Assembly: GCA_032622095.1 (NCBI GenBank)
Contig: CP136061.1
Span: 59,227,301 to 59,291,300, forward strand
DNA: 64,000 bases
Source: Siphonodentalium dalli
Taxonomy: Eukaryota > Mollusca > Scaphopoda > Gadilida > Siphonodentaliidae
Direction: 5' to 3'
Position numbers and translations under genes: made by a program. How positions within the stretch are numbered: position 1 is the stretch's first letter; every line of letters starts with the position of its first letter. The notes below the pieces were generated by a model. The model worked only from the letters and a program-made list of their open reading frames with translations, had not been told where the DNA came from and did no database searches. Shown one piece after another: positions 54,964-64,000 of this stretch.

Positions 54964-55575
54964 TAGAAGTAGTTTTCAGTCATCTGCATGCGAAAAATTT
55001 GATTAAAGAAATTATGGGTCATCTTTGGGAGTGGCTAACTTGGTTCACAGTGATTTGTGTCCTTTTGTGTGTGAGTTTCGAAGAGAACATCAATATGGCT
55101 CTCTTAAAGATCGATATAAATCCGACTCATTGTAATAGGTGTCAACTATGAGTGTTATATCTCCTGGAGAAAATTAAAGACATATTATGTACTTGTTCGG
55201 GGCGTGAAACTGATAAGTTCGTATTCAGGCGCTATGCCAACTGGGGGAATGTAACATACTAACATCGCCGAAATTCTGAAGCAGTTCGACGTTACCACTC
55301 CATAGAAACATCGTCTGAACTACGCTCAAATGTAATATTTACTACTCGATTCGGGACGCATCTATTGGCGATAAATTATTTTGCCATCGAGAGTCACTGC
55401 ATTTAATTAATATATAAGAATGACGTTGTGTGTTGTCAATTTGGATATAATATTTGTTTAAATAACAATTTTAACAAGATTATTCTCCATTTATATTTGA
55501 TCACCATACCGGCGTGTTTCACTTCACTTTAACGGCAGAATTCTTCACCCACTGCGCATAAAAGTAATACGAATC
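54964..55575. other. Mostly unrecognised, possible finger traces
   Basis: Near 55060 a frame reads PFVCEFRREHQYGSLKDRYK, which could be a degraded C2H2 finger without its second cysteine. Near 55320 the words TCTGAACTACG, CAAATGTAA and GCGATAAATTA resemble the sequence just before and within the 41-bp satellite at 9225-9290. Confidence 0.3.
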
Positions 55576-55703
55576 GTTATTTTACATGTGAGATTTACAG
55601 GATATCCTACTCATTCTAATGGGTAGCCATATGCGTGTTATATATGCAGGAAAACAACCGACTTCCCGCTTTTCCCAGTTCTACATAAAATGGTGCATAT
55701 GTT
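55576..55703 (+). pseudogene. Zinc-finger gene remnant
   Basis: After a stop, a frame reads PYACYICRKTTDFPLFPVLH and KMVH: C-x2-C-x12-H-x3-H, correct C2H2 spacing, preceded by HSNG, a linker relic. Just upstream, in another frame, FTCEIYR is a second finger start. Part of the decayed paralogue series in this region. Confidence 0.6.
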
Positions 55704-56160
55704 TGGGTGTGAAGCAAACCGCACACGATGCAACAATGTTGCGCAACATGGTGACCGCACACGATGAAACAATATCCTGCAACATTGTTGCAAGTCACCG
55801 CGCACGACGCAACATGCAGACTTGCAATAATATGTCAACGTTGACGTTACCAAAACTATCTCATAATCTACTTGAAATAATGTTATCTATTGCGACCTAT
55901 AGTCCTTTGTAATGTATATCATTAATTACAATATAGCTGATAACCAAGAGGTTGAACGAATTTATCGAATTCGAAATATTAGTATGATGTATATGTATAG
56001 CTTGATGTGCATCGTGGGGCTAAATTTGCTAAACCGAAAAACAACAAAATATTGTTAGAAAAATCTACACAAGAAGAAAGATTTCGCAACAAGTGTTGGT
56101 TATTATCTCAAACATCGCTCGGTATAACCTAAACCTATTACGTTCTTCAAATTATAGACT
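55704..56160. other. No feature recognised
   Basis: Contains a local repetition of CGCACACGATG and GCAACAT words (55720-55815). Otherwise AT-rich and non-coding. Confidence 0.4.
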
Positions 56161-56161
56161 A

Positions 56162-57224
56162 CTAGCAGATTAGCCCGCCACTGGCAGGATTCGCCCCATG
56201 ACTTTGTCAGAAATATGACTATATTAGCGTATATGAGCAAGGACACGGTGCGAAATTGGACCCGATTTGACCTTGAATTGACCATTTTGAAGGTCAGGTC
56301 GGGGTAACGATTTGACCCGTCCAATACACCCCCGGACAAAAGTACCCATAGTTATCAAATTTCTTAGAAATTCGCCAGTTTTACCCGATTTGACCTTGAA
56401 TTGACCATTTTGAAGGTCAAGGTCGGGTCATGGTCACGATTTGACCCGTCCAAAACACTCCCCGGACAAAAGCACCCCTGGGTATCAAATTTAGTCGAAA
56501 TCCGCCAGTTTTACCCTATTTGACCTTGACTGGACAATTTTGAAGGTCAAGGTCAGGTCGTGGTCACGATTTGACCCATCCAAAACAGTCCCCGAACAAA
56601 AGTATCCCTAGGTATAAAATTTCGTCTAAATCCGCCAGTTTACCAGATTTGACCTTGAATTGACCATTTTGAAGGTCAAGTCAGGTCGGGGTCACGATTT
56701 GACCCGTCCATGACACTTCCCGGACAAACGTACCCCCAAGTAGCAAGTTTGGGGCTCAATCGGTCGAGCCGTTTACATAAGAAATTTGACGTCGATGTCA
56801 CCGCTGACTACCAAGATATCGCCCAAGGTCATGTGTGGGTACCCGTTGCAATGTCAATGTCACATCGGGCGGACAAACTGACCCGACGAAAATCTCCCCC
56901 GTCCTTTGGAATCCCTAAGTACGAAATTTCGTCTCGATATCCCCAGTTTTGACCTGCCGTATATTTTCACTAAAGTAGATAAACGCTCTTTAATAACGAC
57001 GCGTCATATACAAACGCTCATTAATTATCACGCGATTAACCCATCAATCCCCATTAAGGTGGCAGTTGAAGGTGAATGAGTGGTCGCACGGGCTCGCGAA
57101 TGGTCTGATGACACTTCCCGTGGATTTTTACCCTTAGATAGGAAGTTTGGGCTCAATCGGTCGAGCCGTTTTCGAGTCTATAAAGGACACATATATATAC
57201 GGAGTTCTCAAAATATATAGTAGA
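56162..57224 (-). mobile_element. Helitron-like element, minus strand, copy 1
   Basis: On the minus strand it starts TCTACTATATATTTTGAGAA and ends GGCGGGCTAATCTGCTAG. The core has four or five units of about 130 bp (TTTGACCTTGAATTGACCAT, GGTCACGATTTGACCCGTCC, CCGGACAAAAGTACCC). An AATCGGTCGAGCCGTTTTCG block follows. The TC start with ATATATTTTGA and the CTAG end parallel the elements at 6082-7969. Confidence 0.6.
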
Positions 57225-57929
57225 CTAGCAGGTTAGCCCGCCCCATTTGACCTTGAATTGACCATTTTGAAGGTCAATGTCAGGTCGTGGTCACGATTTG
57301 ACCCGTCCGTGACACCTCCCGGACAAAAGTACCCATATGTAGCAAGTTTGGGATCAATCAGTTGAGCCGTTTTCGATCGAGTCTATAAACCCGTCCCGAA
57401 TTGACCATTTTGCTTCCCAGATAGAATTTTTAACAGTGTATCGAAGTTAATATTTAACATAGGATTTGCCATTCAAATCGATTTATGTCGATAAAACTCT
57501 TATTTTTCTAATTTTAAGCTGAGACTTCGTGTGTCTGCGTGTAATACATATATATTCTTAAAATAACAGAGTCCAACACGTAATTATGTTTTTGATGAAA
57601 GAAATAATTTTTTTTCGATGCTAAATTTCGAGCGATAACGTTGCGTTGAATTGTAAACAAACGCTCTTTTATAGCGACGCGTCATATACAAACGCTCATT
57701 AAATTATCACGTGATTAACCCCCGCAGTGCCGTTTTTGTGACTGAGAGTGGAGAACGGGTGCTCTGAGCTTCTCCAAAACGCCGCGACGACCATTCCCGT
57801 GGGATTTTACCCTTAGATAGGAAGTTTGAGCTCAATCGAGCCAGCCGTTTTCGAGTCTATATAGGACAAATATATATACACACATACACACACATATATA
57901 TATACGTAGTTATCAAAATATATCGTAGA
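57225..57929 (-). mobile_element. Helitron-like element, minus strand, copy 2
   Basis: Its CTAG (57225-57228) abuts the TCTACTATAT start of copy 1, so the two are head to tail. Minus-strand start TCTACGATATATTTTGATAA lies at 57929. One 130-bp unit remains, and AACGCTCTTTTATAGCGACG (57660) matches 56990 in copy 1. The pair is bounded by A and T on the minus strand (A|TC...CTAG|T), the standard Helitron target. Confidence 0.6.
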
Positions 57930-57985
57930 TTGTGTAACTTTTTGAATTTATTTTATATTGATTTATCAAACGTAAGCGGGTCCGC

Positions 57986-58080
57986 CAGATAAATAGCTGT
58001 TGTTTCCAAAACCACATCAAGTCACACTCAGAAGTAGGTGCCACTCTAACTTTTGCTCCGGAGATTTGCATAGAAATCAC
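57986..58080 (+). pseudogene. Zinc-finger gene remnant
   Basis: A frame reads NSCCFQNHIKSHSEVGATLT, close to FNRHMKSHSEV in finger 14 of the intact gene at 42193. The histidine pair is kept and the following cysteines are degraded. It lies between two transposon insertions. Confidence 0.5.
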
Positions 58081-58506
58081 CATTCAAAATTATTCACTCA
58101 ATATTGATTTTATTTCGAATATTTTATTATAAACTGAGATGACAAAATGGGACACTTTATTGTTCTATTTTTAGAACAGACCATTCTGGTGATACCATAT
58201 ACCGATATAGATCATTAGGGTGTCACCATAGCTACCCCCGAACGTCAAATGTCCAAGATTGATAGTTTGTATTGTTTTATTCCATATTTATAAGCGATAA
58301 TGGGTCTAATCAACGTTTATTTGTGACATAATTGCACAATAAAATTTCTGGTCACTGCTAACAGTAACCACTTTTGTTCGTGGCTAAACAACCACACGGT
58401 TTAGACCAGAATATATTCGAAATATAATCAACATTAATCGATAGAAGCATTTCCGGACAGGGGTCTTTGATTCATATCTAATATTTTACACCCCGGTAAC
58501 TATATT

Positions 58507-61005
58507 AGATTAGATTAGATTTATTTTGATAGTTCAGGTTATACATGTGTACATGAATACATATTATGGGTATGTTTACAAGTTTAATCAATATAATACA
58601 CAACAGTATATACATATTATAATTATAATAGTTTATATTAAATATAAATATGTTATATGCTGGGTTCTGATGAGACAGTTAGAGTTCAGACTGTGTAAAT
58701 AATTGATATATACCGTAAGAGGATATATCAATTTTCTCAAGAATTAATTCATTTTATTTTATAGAGGTTGCCGTCAGAATATAAGGTAAATTATGTGGCA
58801 GAAATCTGTATAAAAATAGAAATACTCATGTGACCTGAGACCATCAGGGATAACGCAAAAAGTTCTCTAAATGAGAACTTAATTCCATTGCGGTCCCTGG
58901 TGGCTTTCGGCACATGGGCAGTGAGTGAAGTTCGAAACTTCGGAGAAAATGTATAAAAGTATTTAAAATATAAATTAAAAATTAAATAAAAGCCATTTCA
59001 GAACGAGACTTATATGGAGAGGAAAAGCTAATAAAATAAGTCAATACGCAAGTAATGTAACTTCAACAGCCCTTCGCCACCTGCATATACGCACCACTGC
59101 CATGTATGGCCGGCTTTGGACTGGTCTGTCCATGACCGAAAGATGGAAACCCGAAATACAGGCAGCAGTAACAATATATGCAACTGGCCAAATACTGGCA
59201 TCGTACATTACAATACAAATTGAACTGCTGTATTGGGAAATTCTAGTTAAAAGATGATAAAATAGATTGTTCCTAGTAAAAGGCAAATGGATTTTCTTCT
59301 CTTTTCATCAATTTCTCTAGTAGGTGTTGTTTAATGCAAAATTTCCAGTGTTTGAGATCAAAAGGGGCACGAGTATGGTATACTTTATCTAGACCATTCC
59401 ACAGTTTCGCTCCTGTATAATAGAAACTGTGGATGCCCTTGGATTTTACAGAGGGTAATGAGTATTTCAGGGTCCCTGATCGAGTTACATAATTATGTAC
59501 AATGAGTACTAGCTAATATAAAATTATTATCTAGATATGCTGGAGCTTTCTTTTCCGAGATTTTTAGTACCATCAGTATTTTTCTGAAGTCTACCCTATC
59601 ACTCACTGGAAGCCATTTAACATGTTTAAATTCGTTATAACCAATATGAGTCATGCGATCTAGTTTCATGATAAATCTGACAAGTCTGTTTTGAGATGCT
59701 TGAAGACGCTTTTTGGTTTTTACTGTCAGACTAGAGAACCAAAAACCACTTGAGTAGTCAAAATGACATTGAATAAGAGCATTAATTAGAAGTTTTCTGC
59801 ATTTTTCATTCAGATAGTTTGCTTTTCTGTACAAAAATTTCAGTTTTGCATTTACCTTACTTAGAACATGCTCTGCCATCATTTCACCATTTAGCCTCTG
59901 ATCGAGGAACACCCCCAGATATTTAACAGATTTAGTTGGTGCGATGTCAACGCCATCGCAGCAGACCCTCAGTTCAGAGTGTTTTACTAGTTTCTTTCCA
60001 GACCCAAACAGAATTGATTCTGTTTTCCCTAAATGTAAGGACAATTTGTTGTCAACCAACCATAATTTCAGTTTATTCATTTCTGAACTGAGCCTCTGCT
60101 CAATAGCGCGGACATCACAACCTGAAACCAAAAGGGCAGAGTCATCCGCATATAGAAGGAGGTGACAATCCACAGCCTGGCTAGCATCGTTCACATAGAG
60201 TAGGAAAGGAAGGGGGCCTAAGAATATCCTTGAGGGACTCCACAGGTGATACGTTCAAATTTGGATAGAGTAACATATATATCTACTGCTTGCATTCTAT
60301 TTGTTAAATAAGACTCCATCCATGTCAGAGATATGTTATCAAATCCAATTGCACTAAGTTTTGACAGTAAAATTTCATGGTCGACGGTATCAAAAGCCTT
60401 CTGAAGATCAATTAGAACCATTCCTGTCATATTTCCTTTGTCCATTTCCTGACGAATGTGGTCAGTGAGATATAGGAGACAAGTATCTGTGGAGTAACCA
60501 GGTCTGAAGCCTGGTTGATGGCCATATAGAAGTTCTGCATTTGTTATATATGTTTCAATTTGTTTGTAAACGATTTTCTCTAGAACTTTGGATACTAAAT
60601 TTAGCACTGATACGGGACGATAATTTCCAGCCTGTGTCTTGTCACCCTTCTTGTATATGGGTACAACCCTGGCCATTTTCAATTCATTTGGGACCTGGCC
60701 CAGATGGATCGATAAATTTATAATATGAGTCAGGGGAGAAGCAAGGATATGGGCACCATCTCTTAGAAATCTTGCAGGAATGAGGTCAGGTCCGGTGGCC
60801 TTGGATGGACTTAAATTCTGTAGTAATTCCAAAACTTCAGAATCCGATATTACCGAAATGTAAAAAAATTTTGATCCTATTTTCTCTTTATAGAATCTGA
60901 TAATGGATTCTTTACAAAATATACCAAGTGCTTTTGGAAGTTTCGCAACCAGGTTACTAGCTATACTACAGAAAAAGCGGTTAAAGTCTTTAGCTATACT
61001 CTGTT
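58507..61005 (-). mobile_element. 5'-truncated non-LTR retrotransposon (CR1/Jockey-group-like)
   Basis: Minus strand, about 2.5 kb. It starts within ORF2 upstream of reverse transcriptase. The coding part runs 61005 to about 59280 in three frames; about 770 nt of 3' UTR follows, ending in an AATAAATCTAATCTAATAT tail at 58507, beside the MITE sequence it interrupts. The endonuclease is absent. Insertion inside a family A MITE makes it younger than that MITE. Confidence 0.85.
59493..60194 (-). pseudogene. LINE reverse transcriptase, C-terminal part
   Basis: Contains the catalytic LLLYADDSALLVSG block, NKLSLHLGKTESILFGS (palm/thumb), KYLGVFLDQRLNGEM and thumb/C-terminal HFDYSSGFWFSSL. It terminates at a frameshift near 59490, after which RSGTLKYSLPSVKS and GAKLWNGLDKVYHTRAP continue in another frame to about 59280. 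A one-base frame change near 60210 separates it from the upstream part. Non-functional. Confidence 0.88.
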
Positions 61006-61042
61006 TGTATATATAACACATGTTTACAAAGAGATAGACCAT
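60218..61042 (-). pseudogene. LINE reverse transcriptase, N-terminal part
   Basis: After a vector-like stretch from the MITE (first 14 or so codons, MVYLFVNMCYIYKQ), the LINE reads FNRFFCSIASNLVAKLP. Reverse transcriptase motifs follow: KMARVVPIYKKGD, NYRPVSVLNLVSKVLEK, GHQPGFRPGYSTDTCLLYL, the catalytic LIDLQKAFDTVDHEIL and GVPQG. The frame then breaks just before the expected LGPLLF-type segment. Its apparent ATG belongs to the interrupted MITE and not to the LINE. Confidence 0.88.
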
Positions 61043-61254
61043 CTTTAATGAACAATATCTATGGAAGAGGTATGGATGTCTGTGAAATGGTTGAATAGAA
61101 AAATTTATTTTGTATACTATATTTTCCTCTGAAATGGTGTGATTTGCCTCAAGTCAACCCGGGTGCCTTCCTAAGCCATCGTATACATATAATACTTTCT
61201 CGGACTCCTGTCGTGTGGTTATTGAGATAGTAATTATGGCTGGGTTCTCAACGC

Positions 61255-61560
61255 GCTTGCAATCGGTGTTGCTATTGTCGACGACCAACATGATGACACT
61301 TTGGAAAGTGCAACCATTTCTCCTCTATAGTGCAAACAAACAAAAAACTTTACGAACAGCCGTGGAAAATGACAACTATTATCTAAAATACCACGGAAAG
61401 GTCAATTACGGACACAAAGAGTGTTTCAATATGATATAGTTTACGCTCTGAAAGACTGTTTAGTAGTAGTGTTTACATAAAAGTGTGCATACGCAGGAAC
61501 GCCCTTTCGCATGTGAGATATGCAAACACGTCATTCAAGTTGCCCCGCCCGAAGTTGACA
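61255..61560 (+). pseudogene. Zinc-finger gene remnant, duplicate of 53.5-54.2 kb
   Basis: GTCGACGACCAACATGATGA and the following 290 bp align with the segments around the TIR element at 53568. The end reads VHTQERPFACEICKHVIQVA, a linker and finger start whose later half is lost. Together with 53465-54210 it shows that a decayed finger locus was duplicated about 7.8 kb apart. Confidence 0.65.
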
Positions 61561-61621
61561 CCATAGGTACTAATTTCACGTTTTCTATATCCGAAAGTAG
61601 TTAGAGCAGAACTCATGTTAA

Positions 61622-61866
61622 AGATGGTCTACCTCTTTGTAAACATGTGCTATATAGTTACTAGGGTATACAATATTAGATATGAATCGAAGACCCCTGT
61701 CCGGAAATGCTTCTATCAATTAATATTTATTATATTTCGAATATTTTCGGGTCTAAAACGTGTGGTTGTTTAGTGGTTACTGTTAGCAGAGACCATACAT
61801 TGTATTGTGTATTTTTGTCACAAATAAACTTTAATTATATAGACTCATTGTCCCTTATAACTATGG
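61622..61866 (+). mobile_element. Family A MITE, left half only
   Basis: TTAA (61618-61621), AGATGGTCTACCTCTTTGTA, through GTCACAAATAAACTTTAATT. Similarity to family A ends near 61866; the right half is missing. Confidence 0.75.
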
Positions 61867-62014
61867 AGGAAAGGATTTTTATAAAAGCCATAGGCTTATG
61901 GCTTGTTATCCAATCCTCATTTGTTTTTTTATATGTATAATATTATTGTCAATGTGATATGATGTTCTGTTCTTTCGTTCAAATAAATATTGTTTACACC
62001 AAAATAATAAGCAT

Positions 62015-62130
62015 TTAGTGATATGATCAATAATTCGATTTTGTGATATCACAAATTCATTTTATGATGTCACTAAAAAAATTATGATATCACTAAATTG
62101 CGTTTAGTGATATCAGTAAACAGTCTTTTC
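62015..62130. repeat. Array of GTGATATCAC palindromes
   Basis: TTTAGTGATATGATCAA, TTGTGATATCACAAATTC, TATGATGTCACTAAA, TATGATATCACTAAA and TTTAGTGATATCAGTAAA in series. Same word family as 41780-41948. Confidence 0.7.
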
Positions 62131-62198
62131 GTCCGCATTATTGATATAACAGAATGAATATAAAATGAATTTATAAAAGCCTCGGCTGATACACTAAA

Positions 62199-62934
62199 AG
62201 GGGTACTGTACGCCAAATGTTGTTGTTGGTTTCTATAGTCTCCGAGTCGGAGAATAAGGTAATCAGGGCTTACCTGACTCCAAGCATACACTTTAGGACA
62301 AGACGGCTGTCAATCAAGACTAAGAATACGGTAACAATGTTTCCATTATTTGAAAGTCTGTTGAGTACGAAGTCATCTTACGGATGACAAATTTACCGGA
62401 ATGCAAAAATACAAATTGTCGTTGTCGAGTAAGTTTTGTAAAGTTTTCAACTAAATGAATCAAATAAAAGTTATATTATATGCATACTAGTCCCATATAA
62501 TCATTTAAGTTATTGTATCGTCGCTAGTCAGCAGGGTTCGCGCTGCCACTTGCCAAATTTGCCAATGGCAAAAATAATTAACATTTGGCAAAAAATATTT
62601 ACTAGTAGTCAGTGAGTGGCTTGAGTGTTCTCCCCGTATCATCATAATATTTTAAGCGATCGTGTGTGCGATCGGTTTAACAATCCAGTATCCCTCAATT
62701 ACTGTTTTTGATTACGGTAATTCGTAATTTAATTGACGCCATTTTATGGCTCCAGTCATAAATTCAATTTATATCAAATTATTAACTTTTAAATTATTAA
62801 ATTTTAAGATAGCCTATTAACCTGAGCGTTTACAGAATACATCTTCGACTCAAATTACTTATGTTTCTATATATTATCGATATTAGATCGTTATTGTCAC
62901 CGGAAATTTAATGAAAATGGCGTACAGTACCCCT
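62199..62934 (+). mobile_element. Family B MITE with nested insertions, 736 bp
   Basis: Starts AGGGGTACTGTACGCCAAAT after TAAA (decayed TTAA) and ends GGCGTACAGTACCCCT, then TTAA (62935-62938). Compared with 19121-19657 it contains an extra block at about 62263-62335 and another at 62531-62615. The second starts CAGGGTTCGCGCTGCCACTT, the same hAT-like end as at 4131. Confidence 0.8.
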
Positions 62935-62938
62935 TTAA

Positions 62939-64000
62939 AGACATATACTGTAAACTTTTTAATCTAGTCTTGGATTCTGGGTTTATACCTGATTCCTGGG
63001 GAATTGGAACCATTATCCCCATATATAAAAATAAAGGAGATTCAAGTGACCCTAAAAACTATAGACCAATTACTTTACTCAGTTGTTTTGGGAAATTATT
63101 TACCAAAATATTATCAAATAGGATCAACACATATCTAGAAGAACATGAAGTAATGAAAGAAAATCAATCCGGTTTCATAAAAGGATATTCCACAGTTGAT
63201 AAAATCTTTGTTCTTCACATGCTGACAGAATTTACTAGGTCACTCAACAGAAGCTTATATTGTGCATTCATTGATTTTGAAAAAGCATTTGATAAAGTAT
63301 GGAGACAGGGACTATGGCACAAACTTTTATCTAACGGTGTTAATGGACAAATATTTAAAGTCATTTGCAATATGTACTCGAACATTAAGTCCAAAGTTCA
63401 ACTAGGAAATGAGTAATCCAATTACTTTCCATGTTTATCTGGTGTCAGACAAGGCGGGAATCTTTCACCAATACTCTTTGCCCTGTACGTAAACGACTTG
63501 GAATCTTATCTGACAAATACAGGAGTTATTGGTCTGCCAAAATTGTCGGATGATAATGAAAACAATTTGAACATATATATGAAACTTTTTGTAATTTTGT
63601 ATGCAGATGATACTGTACTAATGGCAGAAACACCTGCAAAATTTCAAACTGCTTTGGATTCATTCTATAAGTACTGTGAAATGTGGAAATTAACAGTTAA
63701 TGGCGATAAAACTAAAATAATGTTGATATCAAAGCGTAGCCTTCCAAAAAAAGAGAAACAAATTCTATAATGGGAGGGAAATTGAAGTTGTTAAAAAATC
63801 AAATCTGGTTCATATACGGAGGCAAAGAAGGTGCTTGTAGATAAAGCCACTAGAGCAATGTACGCTATAATCACCAAATCAAGAGCACACTGCCTTTCGA
63901 TAAAGGACCAATTTGATTTATTTGATGCACAAGTTGTACCCATACTTGCTTATGGATCTGAAATTTGGGGTACAGGAAATAATGATATACTTGAGAATAT
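62939..64000 (+). pseudogene. Second LINE: reverse transcriptase region, runs off the window
   Basis: Begins immediately after the TTAA of the family B MITE with DIYCKLFNLVLDSGFIPDSW. Then come GTIIPIYKNKGDSSD, NYRPITLLSCFGKLFTKIL, NQSGFIKGYSTVDKIFVL and catalytic FIDFEKAFDKVW. An in-frame TAA follows at 63414. The same frame continues with LSGVRQGGNLSPILFALYVN and FVILYADDTVLMAE, then a stop at 63768 and a small frame disruption. From 63831 it reads VLVDKATRAMYAIITKSRAH and VVPILAYGSEIWGTG to the window end. The family differs clearly from the LINE at 58.5-61 kb. Endonuclease not seen. Dead copy. Confidence 0.88.

Larger units (their letters stand above)
58098..61044 (-). mobile_element. Family A MITE split by a LINE
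   Basis: 58098-58506 matches family A in reverse (ATTGATTTTATTTCGAATAT ... CACCCCGGTAACTATAT). 61006-61044 supplies the missing end (CATGTTTACAAAGAGATAGA, CCATCT, then TTAA at 61045). The LINE at 58507-61005 sits between. The distal part of the MITE on the left is lost. Confidence 0.85.

Noticed and set aside
1-64000. tRNA, rRNA or other structured RNA genes
   Set aside because: No A/B box pairs with a cloverleaf and no rRNA-like segments were seen by eye; a covariance-model scan was not possible, so a missed tRNA cannot be excluded.

Overview
The window is AT-rich, intron-containing, repeat-dense eukaryotic DNA. Splice-bounded exons, a long C2H2 zinc-finger gene, two non-LTR retrotransposons, a Ty3/gypsy pol fragment, Helitron-like tandem elements and many TTAA-flanked foldback MITEs fit a marine invertebrate. 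A mollusc or other lophotrochozoan is likely, but that is inference from repeat style and not a proven assignment.

Two genes look intact. (1) A three-coding-exon PLAC8/cornifelin-type gene on the + strand at 8932..9064, 14166..14305 and 17818..17910 (121 aa). Each exon is too short to stand out as an ORF, but phases and splice sites fit exactly. A TATA/Inr promoter with a short 5' UTR exon near 5194-5282 may belong to it. Its first intron holds a 2-kb satellite of 41-bp units; its second holds a gypsy pol fragment, a poly-G tract and foldback repeats. (2) A 1609-aa C2H2 zinc-finger gene with about 25 fingers in one coding exon (42193-47022), containing a tandem 296-codon internal duplication and preceded by a good 3' splice site. 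Decayed zinc-finger fragments lie on both sides (39.5-40.6 kb and 53.5-61.6 kb), indicating lost paralogues broken up by transposons.

Layout. 0-5 kb: dispersed repeats, a decayed cysteine-rich gene fragment and a TIR element. 5-18 kb: putative promoter, two head-to-tail Helitron/Helentron-like elements (6082-7969), then the PLAC8-like gene. 18.6-20.5 kb: three TTAA-type elements in a row. 21-29 kb: elements with internal tandem repeats, dominated by a 5-kb array of AAGATGGC-containing units with a nested 97-bp satellite and a 681-bp duplication. 29-34 kb: a hAT-like end, a TTAA MITE, a TA-flanked element with hairpins in its TIRs, and a 1.2-kb array of about 25-bp units that switches strand in the middle. 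34.7-39.5 kb: palindromic GCGCTTAAGCGC arrays, one split by a TTAA MITE, and a hAT-like element with a perfect 8-bp TSD. 39.5-47 kb: zinc-finger remnants and gene. 47-52.4 kb: repeats and a 4.3-kb TTAA-flanked structure that may be the long parent of one MITE family. 53-61.6 kb: decayed zinc-finger paralogues with Helitron-like pairs, MITEs and a LINE nested in a MITE. 61.6-64 kb: MITEs and a second LINE running off the end.

No CRISPR, operon or prokaryotic signal is present. No intact transposase was found, so most mobile elements here are non-autonomous.
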